Of a stretch of 44,599 nucleotides of DNA, positions 8,019-17,813 are shown in pieces. The notes under the pieces were generated by a model. It saw only the letters and a list, made by a program, of their open reading frames with translations, did not search any database and was not told where the DNA came from. The position numbers and the translations under genes were made by a program. Position 1 is the first letter of the stretch. Each line of letters opens with the position of its first letter. The stretch comes from an uncultured Prevotellaceae bacterium (GTDB lineage: Bacteria; Bacteroidota; Bacteroidia; Bacteroidales; Bacteroidaceae). The stretch is taken from assembly GCA_902781315.1 (NCBI GenBank), contig CACZIT010000026.1, positions 1 through 44,599 on the forward strand, in the 5' to 3' direction.

Positions 8019-11000
8019 TTAGTTGAAGAAGTACTTGATACCAATCGAAGCATACCAGCACTGGCCAATGGCGTGGTTGGGCATCCAAGTCTTGGTGTCG
8101 CGGTTGATGGAAGCAGGCGTCGAGAAGGTTGCATAGCCGTCAGCATCAACACCCTCGTACTTCAGGATGCGAGCCTCGGTGCCGATAGCAGGATTCAGGT
8201 ACTTCGACACACCCCATGAAGAGTTGAAGAAGTTCAGGACGTTCTTCATGTCGAACGAGAGCTGGAAGTTGTGCTTCGTAGCGCCGATGTTGAACTTGAA
8301 GTCGTGCTTGTAGGCGAAGTCGATGCGGTGCACCCAAGGTGTGTAGACGCTGTAAGCCTCGGCATATTCGCCCTGATGCTTGCTCAGGTAGCTGTCGTTG
8401 TGGACATAGTCCATGAAGCGCTGCTGGTCGTCCTGGCTGACGAAGCGGAACAGACCGTCGCTGACTTGCTTGTCGGTGGGCACATACACGGCGTCGTAAG
8501 CATAGCCGTCGGAGTTCATGTCGTTGGAGAGCATGTAGGAATAGTTGTTGCCACCACGCCATGTCTCGTAGATGAGGCTATAGTGGTTTCCGCTCTTGTC
8601 GTGAGCCGTAGCGCTGAAGACGAAACGATCGGGAGTGACGTACTGCGAGTTGTGCAGACGGATGTTGTTAGGACCTTCGAACGTAGGCACATAGGTGAAG
8701 GCCGACTCAGCAGCCGAACCCGGCATACCGGTGACTTCCTTCGAGACGGTGTGGGTGTAGGCAGCCATGAGCGACAGCCACTCGGTGGGCTGAGCGTTCA
8801 GCGTCACGTTGGCACTCCAGCCATAGCCCTTCGAGGTGTTCTCGAGCATGAAGGCCTTGGGGTTGCTGCGGAAGCCTGCGGGATAGAGCGGACGGTTGTC
8901 GACGCCGTTGAAGCGAGCGAAGCCACCCACGTTGGGAATTGCCCAGTCGGAGATGCACACGTCGTTGATGGTCTTATTGAAGATACCCTCGAGCGTCACC
9001 GAGAAGGGGAACGAAACGGGGAACTGATAGTCGACAGCCAGCGAGGTCTTCCAAACCTGCGGCATCTTGAAGTCAGGATCAACACCATTCACGGCAGAAG
9101 GCTTCGTGCCCTGCTCAGGCGAAATGGTCATAGGATAGCCGAGGCTCTCGAGCTTGGCAAGCATGTCCTTGATGTTGGTCATAGGACCACCGGCAAACTC
9201 GTCCATCGTGAAGCCGTTCTTCTTGGCGTTGTTAGCGTTGATCTGAGCCTGGTACTGCACCATACCGCCGTTGGTAGGCATGTTGGTGAAGAACACCAGC
9301 GGCAGACGACCCGAGAACAGACCCGTACCACCACGGAACTTCAGCGACTTGTCGCCAAAGACGTCGTAGGTGAAGCCTACGCGCGGCGAAACGGTGAGGC
9401 TCGACTTCGGCCACTTGCCAGTGTCGATGTGACGGCCGTCGTAGTCGAGGTCGTAGATGGCCTTATTGGTCATCAGGTCGCCATTGTTGAAGAACAGTCC
9501 GTCGAAGCGAACGCCATAAGAGAGCTTGAACTTGTTGTTGATGTTCCAGTCGTCTTGAGCATAGATGCCAAGCTTGTTGAACTGCACGCGGGCAGCAGGA
9601 GTGGTCTCGCCATTGTAGCCATAGGTGAGGCAGAACACCTCAGGAGCCTGATTGAAGAGCTGGTCGACGGTCATGCCCTCTTCCCAGTTGTAGCGATAGT
9701 AACCCGTACCGTTACGCATGTACTGGTTGTCGGCCATCTGGTGCTCGAAGGAGATACCACCCATGATCTTGTGGTTGCCCAGATAGTAGGTCAGATCGTC
9801 CTTCAGGTTCCAAATGGTGTTGTGCACGGCGTTGTTCCAAGTGAAGAGCTCATAGCCAAGGGCCATGTAGTTGTTGTCGCCGCGGGTGATGTCGATGAAG
9901 GGGAACTCCGAAGAGTTGGTGCCGCGCACGTCGTCGAGCTTCGAATAGGTAGCCAGGAACTGGTTCGACAGGTTGTCGGTCAGACGGCTGTTCAGGTCGA
10001 GCGTGAACGAGTGTACGAGGTTGTCCATGGAGTACATTGAGTTGGCAAACGACATAGAGTACTGCGACATACGGGCTCCGCTCATACGCGTGCCACCATC
10101 CATAGAGGTAGCGTTAGGAGCGTTCCAGAGAGTGTTCTTCGTGTAGTTGTAGCGCAGGGCGAGGTGGTGCTTGTCGGTGATGTTCCAGTCCAAACGAGCC
10201 AGGAACTTATAGTTCTTCTCGTCGGCGGGGAAGCTGGTCCAGCTGCCGGTGTTGTAGCCATACTTGTTGGCCACATAGTTGCTGACGGCCTCGAGGTCGC
10301 TGAGTGTAGTACGCGAAATCTTGTTCTGATCGTTGGCAACGCCGTCAACAGAACCACGATAGCGGTTGGCGATAGTAGGAGTATTCACCATTTCGCCGTT
10401 GACGAAGAAGAAGAGCTTGTCCTTCAGGATCGGGCCGCCGAGGGTGAAACCGTAGGTGGTCTGCTGGTCCTTGTCACGTGCACCAGCAAGCTGCTCGCGC
10501 TCGATGGCGTCACCACGCATGTTCTCGTTGCGGTGGTAGACGTAGGCTGTGCCGCGGAAGGTGTTCGTACCCGACTTCGTGATGGCATTCACACCACCAC
10601 CAATGAAGTTGGTCTGGCGAACGTCGTAGGGCGAAATCACCACCTGCAGTTCCTCGATAGCGTCGAGAGAGATGGGGTTGCCACCACCGGGAAGCTTGTC
10701 GGAGAGACCGAAGTTGTTGTTGAAGTTGGCACCGTCGACGGTGAAGTTAGCCGTACGGCCGTCGCGACCGGCGAAGCTCATGCCGTTACCGCCATAAGGC
10801 GACAGACGAGTCACGTCGGTGATAGAGCGGCTCACGGTAGGCAGATTGGTGATCTGCTGGCTGTTGATGTTGGTGGAAGCACCCGTCTTCTCGGCAGCAA
10901 ACTTCGAAGCCTTACCGGTGATGACGACTTCGCTCAGTTCGTTGGCATCCTCAGAGATCCATACGCCCAGGTCGTAGGTTTCACCCAGCTGAAGCATAAT

Positions 11001-11285
11001 GCCTTTGAGAGTTTTGGGCTGGAAACCGATGTAGCTCACGGTAACGGCATACGGGCCACCCGTACGCATACCCTGGATGCTGAATCGGCCATCCACGTTC
11101 GTCACTGCAGTATAGCGGGTGCCCGAAGGTTCGTGCACGGCCTGCACGGTGGCACCAATGACTTCCTCGCCATTAGCGTCGCCGATGGTCACTTTTCCGC
11201 TCATACTTGATGTGGTAACTTGTGCCATGATAGCTGTTGAAACCATCAGCATCATAGCAATCAGAAAGAACAATCTTTTCTGCAT
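8019..11285 (-). CDS. Oar-like TonB-dependent outer-membrane receptor
   Basis: 1088 residues. Signal peptide MQKRLFFLIAMMLMVSTAIM ending at AQ. Residues about 28-110 are a carboxypeptidase-regulatory-like Ig domain (GKVTIGDANGEEVIGATVQA, VSYIGFQPKTL). The plug follows (SEVVITGKASKF, LSPYGGNGMSFAGRDGR, INAITKSGTNTFRG-type block), then a long barrel ending in IGIKYFFN with the terminal aromatic pattern of outer-membrane barrels. Unlike SusC pairs, no SusD is present; the next gene is the BACON lipoprotein. This fits the Oar-like receptor group. The transported ligand cannot be told from sequence. A TAACTTTG -7-like box lies at 11348-11355, about 60 nt upstream. Confidence 0.93.
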   Translation of the reverse strand: MQKRLFFLIAMMLMVSTAIMAQVTTSSMSGKVTIGDANGEEVIGATVQAVHEPSGTRYTAVTNVDGRFSIQGMRTGGPYAVTVSYIGFQPKTLKGIMLQLGETYDLGVWISEDANELSEVVITGKASKFAAEKTGASTNINSQQITNLPTVSRSITDVTRLSPYGGNGMSFAGRDGRTANFTVDGANFNNNFGLSDKLPGGGNPISLDAIEELQVVISPYDVRQTNFIGGGVNAITKSGTNTFRGTAYVYHRNENMRGDAIEREQLAGARDKDQQTTYGFTLGGPILKDKLFFFVNGEMVNTPTIANRYRGSVDGVANDQNKISRTTLSDLEAVSNYVANKYGYNTGSWTSFPADEKNYKFLARLDWNITDKHHLALRYNYTKNTLWNAPNATSMDGGTRMSGARMSQYSMSFANSMYSMDNLVHSFTLDLNSRLTDNLSNQFLATYSKLDDVRGTNSSEFPFIDITRGDNNYMALGYELFTWNNAVHNTIWNLKDDLTYYLGNHKIMGGISFEHQMADNQYMRNGTGYYRYNWEEGMTVDQLFNQAPEVFCLTYGYNGETTPAARVQFNKLGIYAQDDWNINNKFKLSYGVRFDGLFFNNGDLMTNKAIYDLDYDGRHIDTGKWPKSSLTVSPRVGFTYDVFGDKSLKFRGGTGLFSGRLPLVFFTNMPTNGGMVQYQAQINANNAKKNGFTMDEFAGGPMTNIKDMLAKLESLGYPMTISPEQGTKPSAVNGVDPDFKMPQVWKTSLAVDYQFPVSFPFSVTLEGIFNKTINDVCISDWAIPNVGGFARFNGVDNRPLYPAGFRSNPKAFMLENTSKGYGWSANVTLNAQPTEWLSLMAAYTHTVSKEVTGMPGSAAESAFTYVPTFEGPNNIRLHNSQYVTPDRFVFSATAHDKSGNHYSLIYETWRGGNNYSYMLSNDMNSDGYAYDAVYVPTDKQVSDGLFRFVSQDDQQRFMDYVHNDSYLSKHQGEYAEAYSVYTPWVHRIDFAYKHDFKFNIGATKHNFQLSFDMKNVLNFFNSSWGVSKYLNPAIGTEARILKYEGVDADGYATFSTPASINRDTKTWMPNHAIGQCWYASIGIKYFFN

Positions 11286-11451
11286 GAGTTTAAATATAAA
11301 AAATTAATTAATAATAAAGAAAAGTTCTTTTTTTTATAAATCGTGTGCAAAGTTAAACATTTTTTTCGAAATATACGACAAATATCACACAAAAAATGAC
11401 AAGAAAAACAACTTCACTTTCAAACTGCAAACCGACGGGGAAAGAATTGAG

Positions 11452-12654
11452 TTACATTCGTTCTTTTCCATGCCAAATTCTTACGATTTTTCGACGTATC
11501 ACCCACATGTTCAACAGCGATACCAGCAGCAAAAGCAACAAACCCAGGCCGACAGCAGGAAGCATCGTTGCCTGACTGGCGGTGGGGAAAAGGGCTTGAA
11601 CCATGCCCATGTAATAGCGACGCAAAAGGAAGACCACCAGCAATGCCAATGCAAGCACGGAGACGTTGAGCCCCACCGTGAGCAGCTGATACGGCCGCGC
11701 CACCTCTGAAGGGCGATAGCCGATGAGCAGCAGATTTTGCATCTTTTCGGAGTTTTTCTCAACGAGCAGATAGATGCTCAGCATGAGAATATAGAAACTG
11801 AGCAGCGAGATGACGAAACCTATCGCCATGACAACGCTGATCATGAGGCGAAGGAAGAAAGTGGTCTTCTCGGTGTTCAAACGGTCGTCTTCCACTTCGT
11901 AGCCATGATCTTCCATAAATTGGCTGACGTTTTCCTTGGCCAAATCTCCCGTTGTCATTATCAGGCGTGTAGGAGCGGCAGTAGCATCGGGAGCAAAGCG
12001 ACGATTAGCGCTTTCCATGAAAGGCTGGGGCACAAGGATGGAATTCAGTCTGCTGGTGAAAGCTACCACCTTGCCTTTATATGACTCCTGACGACCATTG
12101 CCACGCAGCACCAAGTCGAAGTCAATCATACCTATCAGCCCTTCGCTGACTTTCGGCAACGAGCGTCCCTGGGCAAAGCCAAAGTTATACATGGCAATAT
12201 AGGAACGAGGAAGGACAATGGGAATGATGCTATCGCTCTCAGCATAATCGGCAAAGAGATCGCGCTGCAACAAGTCGACACTTTCTATTGGCAACTCAGA
12301 GTGCAACACCTGCTTGCCGTCGATGCTCATGGAGGCATCCACCTTGAATTCTGCCGACGTGAACCGTCCCACTCCGCTGGCAAATGGCTGGCTGGCCAGT
12401 TCTTCTATTTCACTCTCTGAAAAGTTAAGTGACCGCTGGCTAAGCATCTGTCCCGTGCCAACCTTTTTGCTTACAATCACGTAGTCTGACTGCAGCAAGC
12501 CGTCGTCGGCCGTCAGCACAGGAACCACGTCGCGATAGAACTGGAATCCCAGCAGCACGATGGTCATACCTATCAGGTTGGCCAGCACGAAGCCTGCAAA
12601 TTGAGGGATGCTGATATGGTGGCGGAGCAGTTTCCAAACAAGATTCTTTGACAT
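11452..12654 (-). CDS. FtsX/MacB-like ABC transporter permease
   Basis: 400 residues with one N-terminal membrane segment (FAGFVLANLIGMTIVLLGFQ), a periplasmic region of about 230 residues, and three C-terminal membrane segments (VVMAIGFVISLLSFYILMLS near 270, VLALALLVVFLLRR, LGLLLLLLVSLLNMWVI). This is the FtsX/MacB-PCD topology. It starts 18 nt after the ATPase gene, so the pair should form one type VII-like ABC system. Such systems often act in lipoprotein or envelope processes rather than classical import. The substrate is unknown. Confidence 0.85.
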   Translation of the reverse strand: MSKNLVWKLLRHHISIPQFAGFVLANLIGMTIVLLGFQFYRDVVPVLTADDGLLQSDYVIVSKKVGTGQMLSQRSLNFSESEIEELASQPFASGVGRFTSAEFKVDASMSIDGKQVLHSELPIESVDLLQRDLFADYAESDSIIPIVLPRSYIAMYNFGFAQGRSLPKVSEGLIGMIDFDLVLRGNGRQESYKGKVVAFTSRLNSILVPQPFMESANRRFAPDATAAPTRLIMTTGDLAKENVSQFMEDHGYEVEDDRLNTEKTTFFLRLMISVVMAIGFVISLLSFYILMLSIYLLVEKNSEKMQNLLLIGYRPSEVARPYQLLTVGLNVSVLALALLVVFLLRRYYMGMVQALFPTASQATMLPAVGLGLLLLLLVSLLNMWVIRRKIVRIWHGKERM

Positions 12655-12672
12655 TTCTTTTGCTATTGAGAA

Positions 12673-13314
12673 TTATAAACGTAGTCTGACGTCGTAGGGC
12701 AACGCCATGTGCTTGCCGATGCTGGTGATGATGACGGCAGCTCCTTGCCGGCGGGCTTCCTCCATCATGAGCTGCCCCATCTGCTCGCCATTGCCGTCGT
12801 CGAGATGGCTAATGGGTTCGTCGGCAAGCAGGAAATCGAAAGGCTGTACGAGCGCACGAATAAGGGCTACGCGCTGCTGCTGTCCGAACGACATATGCCC
12901 AATAAGGTCGTGTTTCTTATCGGCAATGCCCAAGCGCTCAAACCAACGGTCAATCTGGCCGTCGGCAGCAAAATTGGTGAGCCGGTTCTTGATTTGCACA
13001 TTCTCCCACGAAGTCAGCTCGGGGAAAAGGCGAAGTTCCTGAAAGAGGTAGCTGATGTGCTGCTGGCGCAGTCGTGTCCAGTCGGCAACGGAAAAGCCGC
13101 GCGACGACCTTCCGTCGAACAGCAGGTCGCCCGCAAAATCGTTTCGATAGCCGATGAGATAACTGCAGAAAGTGCTCTTTCCCATTCCGCTGTCGGCCTC
13201 AACGAGATACGTCTTGCCTTTCTCGAGCGTCACCTGCTGCTGCCACACATCGGAATGCAGTTCGCTTTGGGCAAACACCTGGGGCAAGATATTGTTCAGT
13301 GAAATCGTGTCCAT
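12673..13314 (-). CDS. ABC transporter ATP-binding protein
   Basis: 213 residues, a bare nucleotide-binding domain. Walker A is ADSGMGKST (A in place of the usual first G), near residue 39. The signature motif is MSFGQQQR instead of LSGGQ, Walker B is FDFLLADEP and the D-loop is SHLDD. The usual switch His after Walker B is not obvious (IITSIGKHM). It pairs with the permease downstream and lies 6 nt after the lipoprotein gene. Divergence in the signature and switch is worth noting, but the ATP-binding residues are retained. Confidence 0.9.
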   Translation of the reverse strand: MDTISLNNILPQVFAQSELHSDVWQQQVTLEKGKTYLVEADSGMGKSTFCSYLIGYRNDFAGDLLFDGRSSRGFSVADWTRLRQQHISYLFQELRLFPELTSWENVQIKNRLTNFAADGQIDRWFERLGIADKKHDLIGHMSFGQQQRVALIRALVQPFDFLLADEPISHLDDGNGEQMGQLMMEEARRQGAAVIITSIGKHMALPYDVRLRL

Positions 13315-13320
13315 GATTAG

Positions 13321-14667
13321 CTATTTGCTTTTATATACAATAGTGCCGACTCCTCCCAGCAGCGCGTCCATCATGGGAAGCATCTGGCCAAGCAGACCCT
13401 CATCGGCTGCAAGACTTCCCACTCGCATCACCATGCCCATGCGGGCATCCTTCAAATATTGCTGCACATTGGTGGCGACGGGATGCTGCGCCGGTTGCAA
13501 GGCTGCAAGGGCCGTCGCCGAGGTAGTACCACTAAAGAACTCCTTTTCCTTAACGCCGAAATAGAAGGCATCGGAGCCGTTCTGATAGTAGTAGCCGTCA
13601 GAACCCCAACGATCAATGCGACCGCCCTTAGGACATGATTCTTTCCAATAGCCGACGTCGGCAAGCCATTGTGAATGAGCAACTTCTGCTGCCATCGTTA
13701 AACTAACTTTGTCTTTAGAAAGAACGGGCATCATGACAGCCATTTCGCCATCTACGCTCTTGATGATATTGTTCATGTCAATGGCTGCATTGATGCCTGC
13801 CAGCAGCGCCTGCATGCCTTGGTTTGCCTGCATGAGGGGCAGAAACTGCTCGCCGTCTACATTCACGAAGAGGGCCAACTGGGTCCCGATATCCATCGTC
13901 TTCAGATAGCGGCCGTTCAAAGGTCGCATCACTTTTTCCGACTGTCGCAAGGCGTCATCAATGCGCTTGTTGGTTGAGAACGTTTCGCCTTGCATGAGCA
14001 GGCAACTATCTTTCTTCTCCATACCGGCAGACAGCAGCACTTGCGACGGAGTTGCCTCGCGCGGAGCACCCAGCATGAAAGGTGTTGCCAACTGCTCGGG
14101 AAGAGCCTGCACCTGAGCCACAAGGGCTATCGGGGCATCGATGGCGGCAAGTCGCTGGAACATGGGCGAAGCCGACCCGCTGCGCTCCCCGTCTTGCGAG
14201 AGATAGCGCACAAGTCTGCCCTGCATCTGCTTGTGCTCGGCCATTGGAACGGGGCCGACAAGGAGCAGGGCATCGTCGTTGAAAGCCAACGTCCACGTCT
14301 GATTGAGCACGCCCACAAAGGCATCGCCGTTCATATCGACCGGGGAGCATTTTCCTTTAGCGGCCAATGCCGAAATGGTTTCCTCCAGATGGTCGGCGTC
14401 GCGCAGGGCAGCACAAAGCCCAAGATAGCCATCGGCAGTTTCAAACAGATAGAGTTTCTTTGTAACGTCTATGCCGCCGTCGTCGGCGCCGCTCACCATG
14501 AGCAGCGTCTTCAACAGCATATTGCTCCCTACCCCACTCGTCTGGCTCACGTCGACCGACATGAGTGCCGTCGCGTTGGCGGGCAAGGCACTACGGTAGT
14601 CGTTCTTCGAGCAACTCGTCAGAACGGCCATCAGCAATCCTATATAAAATAAATAAGGTGTCTTCAC
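13321..14667 (-). CDS. DUF4836-like lipoprotein
   Basis: 448 residues with lipobox LLMAVLTSC at residues about 11-19, so probably a periplasmic or outer-membrane lipoprotein. The body (YRSALPANATALMSVDVSQ, then alternating strands and helices) resembles the DUF4836 family of Bacteroidales. It lies between rsmE (16 nt upstream) and the ABC ATPase (6 nt downstream). The tight spacing suggests that it works with the ABC transporter, for example as a substrate or accessory lipoprotein. No catalytic motif was seen. Confidence 0.65.
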   Translation of the reverse strand: MKTPYLFYIGLLMAVLTSCSKNDYRSALPANATALMSVDVSQTSGVGSNMLLKTLLMVSGADDGGIDVTKKLYLFETADGYLGLCAALRDADHLEETISALAAKGKCSPVDMNGDAFVGVLNQTWTLAFNDDALLLVGPVPMAEHKQMQGRLVRYLSQDGERSGSASPMFQRLAAIDAPIALVAQVQALPEQLATPFMLGAPREATPSQVLLSAGMEKKDSCLLMQGETFSTNKRIDDALRQSEKVMRPLNGRYLKTMDIGTQLALFVNVDGEQFLPLMQANQGMQALLAGINAAIDMNNIIKSVDGEMAVMMPVLSKDKVSLTMAAEVAHSQWLADVGYWKESCPKGGRIDRWGSDGYYYQNGSDAFYFGVKEKEFFSGTTSATALAALQPAQHPVATNVQQYLKDARMGMVMRVGSLAADEGLLGQMLPMMDALLGGVGTIVYKSK

Positions 14668-14683
14668 TTCTCTCGTTATCTTG

Positions 14684-15406
14684 TTATTTCGATTCCTTGC
14701 TCAATTGGGCCATCATGACGGCAACCAGTCCGGCTGTCTCCGTGCGCAGACGACTCTCGCCCAGCGACACCGACTCGTAGCCATGCTGCATGGCCAGCTG
14801 TACTTCATCAAAAGAAAAATCGCCTTCCGGTCCTACCAGGACGAGGACATCTTCGGCTGGGCAGGCTTGCAGTTCCTCAAACAAATACTTCTTGGGAAAC
14901 TCCTCGTAGCAATGGGCTATGAAACGGCGTCCTTCGCCATGCGCCTCAATGAACTTTCCAAAAGGCACCATTGCGTTTACCTTCGGTTTCCAAGCCTTGC
15001 GGCTCTGCTTCATGGCCGAAACGACAATCTTTTCAATCCGGTCCTCGCGCAACTGCCGCCGCTCGGAAAACTGGCAGTCAAGGAATGTCAGTTCGTCGAA
15101 GCCCACTTCCGTGGCTTTCTCGGCCATCCACTCCATGCGGTCGATATTCTTGGTGGGGGCAATGGCCAGATGCACATGGCCCGTCCAGGGCCGTTGCTGC
15201 GGCAGCGCCTCCAGCACTTGATAGCAGCAATGCCTGCTGTTGGCCTGTGTCACGGCAGCCTTGTAGAACGAGCCTTCGCCGTCCATGAGAAACATCTCGT
15301 CGCCCTCCTTCAAGCGCAGCACACGCAGGGCGTGCACAGCCTCGTCCTGGGGCAGTTCCGTTTCGTTTGCCGCGTCGGGCACATAAAAATATCTTACTTC
15401 TTTCAA
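14684..15406 (-). CDS. rsmE: 16S rRNA (uracil-1498-N3)-methyltransferase
   Basis: Methylates N3 of U1498 in 16S rRNA using S-adenosylmethionine. The 240-residue length is normal. The N-terminal PUA-like part (HALRVLRLKEGDEMFLMDG) is followed by the SPOUT knot with LVLVGPEGDFSFDEV near 185 and SLGESRLRTETAGLVAV near 210, the diagnostic RsmE motifs. It is the third gene of the nupG-bfn-rsmE run. Confidence 0.96.
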   Translation of the reverse strand: MKEVRYFYVPDAANETELPQDEAVHALRVLRLKEGDEMFLMDGEGSFYKAAVTQANSRHCCYQVLEALPQQRPWTGHVHLAIAPTKNIDRMEWMAEKATEVGFDELTFLDCQFSERRQLREDRIEKIVVSAMKQSRKAWKPKVNAMVPFGKFIEAHGEGRRFIAHCYEEFPKKYLFEELQACPAEDVLVLVGPEGDFSFDEVQLAMQHGYESVSLGESRLRTETAGLVAVMMAQLSKESK

Positions 15407-15424
15407 TGTCTCAATCCTCGATTA

Positions 15425-16018
15425 TCAATTATCCATTTCGCCTTTCTTCCTACGCCGGAGTTCATCGCGCAGATGGGAAGCCAGTTCGTATTTCTCCTCC
15501 TCAACAGCCTTGGCAAGAGCGTCTTCCAGCATGTCGGTCGAAATCGTATTCACAGGGATAGCCACACCACGCGCCTCGCTGTCGTAGGGCACGCTCTGCT
15601 TAGCCATCAGGTCGGCATCGATGCTGATAGGCAGACGGGCGATATAGGCCAGCAACACGGCATCGCTGATGCGAATGGCTACGGGGTCGAGCGTCTCCGT
15701 ATTCATGAGCAAAGCCCGATACTGCCCCTCGATAATGCCCGTGATGAGCACCTCGAACTGCAAGTCGGTTTGCATGGCTATGACGTGCCAGAGCACCTCC
15801 GGCAACAGCCGCCCCACCACCTGCGCATGGCCCAGTCTCAGACCAAACTCCCGCAGCATAGCCTTGTCGCAGGGAATGGCTAACTGGCGCTGCTCATCCT
15901 CGTCAGTGAGAATGAGCAGCCCTATTTCTTCGCTTCCTACAATCTCGGAAACGCTCTTGAATTTCAGTCTGATCTTTTCCAATCTTATCCTATTACTTTG
16001 TCTTGAAAACCAGGGCAA
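15425..16018 (-). CDS. Bifunctional nuclease (DUF151) with C-terminal UVR motif
   Basis: 197 residues. Residues about 15-140 match the bifunctional nuclease/DUF151 fold (LLILTDEDEQRQLAIPCDKA, RISDAVLLAYIARLPI). The C terminus, DALAKAVEEEKYELASHLRD, is a UvrB/UvrC-type motif, a common fusion in Bacteroidetes. The only Met start near the domain is at 16018, inside the end of the permease gene (26-nt overlap), which suggests translational coupling. Its biochemical role in Bacteroidetes is not settled. Confidence 0.88.
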   Translation of the reverse strand: MPWFSRQSNRIRLEKIRLKFKSVSEIVGSEEIGLLILTDEDEQRQLAIPCDKAMLREFGLRLGHAQVVGRLLPEVLWHVIAMQTDLQFEVLITGIIEGQYRALLMNTETLDPVAIRISDAVLLAYIARLPISIDADLMAKQSVPYDSEARGVAIPVNTISTDMLEDALAKAVEEEKYELASHLRDELRRRKKGEMDN

Positions 16019-17309
16019 ACGAAACGCCTACCACCAGTGCGAAGGCAGCAAAGATGAACCAGCACGTCTGCCAGTCGCCCACGAGGAAACCATTCTGCCA
16101 CGTGCAGTACTTGTTGACAATCTCGCCAGCGGCCAGCGTGCCCACGGTGGCACCGATGCCGTTGGTCATCATCATGAACAGACCTTGCGCCGAAGCCTTC
16201 ACCGATGGTTCGCACTCCTGGTCGACGAAGATGCCGCCCGAGACGTTGAAGAAGTCGAACGCCACGCCATAGACGATGCACGACAGCACAAACAGCAGCA
16301 CACCCGGCATGGCAGGATTGCCCACGCCGAAGAAGCCAAAGCGGAACACCCAGGCAAACATCGACATCAGCATCACGACCTTAATGCCATAGCGCTTCAG
16401 GAAGAACGGTATCATCAGGATGCACAGCGCCTCGCTGATTTGCGAGATACTGGTCAGCAGCGTGGCATTGTTGGCAGCAAACGACGTGGCAATGGCGGCA
16501 TCAGTAGAACCCTTGAACGAGGTGATGAACGGACCTGCATAGCCATTCGTCACCTGCAGGCACATGCCCAGCAGAGCCGAGAAGATGAAGAACAGCGCCA
16601 TCTTGCGGGTCTTGAAGAGCTTGAAGGCATTCAGCCCAAACGACTCGGCCAGCGACGTCTTGCCCTGCTTCTTCTCCACGTGGCACTCGGGCAGCGTGAA
16701 GCAATAGGCACAGAGCAGCACGCTCAGCACACCCGAGACGAAGAACTGCATGTAGGTGTACTGGAACTTATGAGCATTGTCGGCAAGCGTGAAAGAGAAC
16801 GTCCCATCTTCCCACACGGCGCAGTTGACGAACCACATCGTAGCAATGAAGCCCACCGTTCCGAGCACGCGAATGGGCGGAAAATCCTTCACGGTGTCCA
16901 TGCCCTGCTGCTTCAGGATGGTGAAGGCAGTGGTATTGGCCAAGGCTATGGTCGGCATGAAGAAGGCCACGCTCAGCGTGTACATGGCGATGAACAGTCC
17001 CTTGTTGGGCAGCTCTTGACCGAAACCAGCCTGCACGCCCATCCACCAGCAGCACAACATAAAGGCACCGGCCATCAGATGGCAGAGACCCAACAGGCGC
17101 TGCGGTTGTATCCACTTATCAGCTACGATGCCCATCAGCGTAGGCATGAAAATCGACACGATGCCCTGAATGGCATAGAACCAGGAAATCTCACTGCCCA
17201 GGCCTGCCACGCCCAGATAGTTTCCCATACACGTCAGATAGGCTCCCCAGACGGCAAACTCCAGGAAGTTCATTACTGCAAGTCTTGATTTAATGTTCAT
17301 AGTCGTCAT
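15993..17309 (-). CDS. nupG: NupG/XapB-type nucleoside:H+ symporter (MFS)
   Basis: 438 residues with about 12 hydrophobic segments. The N-terminal block SRLAVMNFLEFAVWGAYLTC and the motif GIVADKWIQPQRLLGLCHL are typical of the NupG nucleoside permease family. It probably imports nucleosides with protons across the inner membrane. It heads the six-gene run. Two -7-like boxes lie upstream on the minus strand: TAACTTTG (17325-17332) and TACCTTTG (17382-17389). In many Bacteroidetes it adjoins the DUF151 gene, as here. Confidence 0.92.
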   Translation of the reverse strand: MTTMNIKSRLAVMNFLEFAVWGAYLTCMGNYLGVAGLGSEISWFYAIQGIVSIFMPTLMGIVADKWIQPQRLLGLCHLMAGAFMLCCWWMGVQAGFGQELPNKGLFIAMYTLSVAFFMPTIALANTTAFTILKQQGMDTVKDFPPIRVLGTVGFIATMWFVNCAVWEDGTFSFTLADNAHKFQYTYMQFFVSGVLSVLLCAYCFTLPECHVEKKQGKTSLAESFGLNAFKLFKTRKMALFFIFSALLGMCLQVTNGYAGPFITSFKGSTDAAIATSFAANNATLLTSISQISEALCILMIPFFLKRYGIKVVMLMSMFAWVFRFGFFGVGNPAMPGVLLFVLSCIVYGVAFDFFNVSGGIFVDQECEPSVKASAQGLFMMMTNGIGATVGTLAAGEIVNKYCTWQNGFLVGDWQTCWFIFAAFALVVGVSFALVFKTK

Positions 17310-17715
17310 GATGATTTTACGCTTGCAAAGTTACTTATTTGTTTTCAAACAACCAAATTTTTACCGCCAAAACAGTATAAGCAAAGGTAGATACGCGTGA
17401 CTTGTGTCAATATTTTTGGCCATAAGCGCTATGGTTTGATATATGTGGCTCTTCGGTCTAGTATACGTAGCTCTTAGAGCCACGGCTAACAACTCATTGA
17501 GATAGAGACATTAACTCAAAGCTCCGCATGGCCTACGCCCTTGATTTGGATGGTCTGGCTGCCGCCGACGGAGAGACTGGGCCAAAGCTACGGATGTTTC
17601 ATGCGCTGGCTTGACGTCTCGCGGCGCTGCCGTTTTGTAGGAATTATTCAAAAGCGCAGCCGCAAAACGACGGCAGCGTTCCAGCAAATACGAAATCATA
17701 AAAAAGGTTTATCCG
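17310..17715. other. Divergent intergenic region between nupG and the PBP gene, with an inverted repeat
   Basis: No convincing gene. It holds the two minus-strand -7 boxes for nupG and an imperfect inverted repeat with GCGCTGCCGTTTTG at 17624-17637 and CAAAACGACGGCAGCG at 17663-17678. Open frames here are short and antisense-like. Confidence 0.6.
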
Positions 17716-17746
17716 TTGCATATTTGATTTTTTTCTGCTACCTTTG
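17716..17746 (+). promoter_or_regulatory. Bacteroidetes promoter for the penicillin-binding protein gene
   Basis: TTGC at 17716-17719, then exactly 19 nt, then TACCTTTG at 17739-17746, matching the -33/-7 consensus except for one base. The leader to the ATG would be about 60 nt. Confidence 0.75.
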
Positions 17747-17813
17747 CAAATTGAACATCTGCGTCCGAGCGCAGTAGAAAACTTCCATCATACTTAAACA
17801 AACGCGAAAAACA

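Noticed and set aside
8271-10040. Long plus-strand open frame opposite the TonB receptor
   Set aside because: Antisense artefact; no family features, and the receptor is unmistakable.
15669-17288. 539-codon plus-strand frame opposite nupG
   Set aside because: His/Glu-rich shadow of a membrane-protein gene in reverse.
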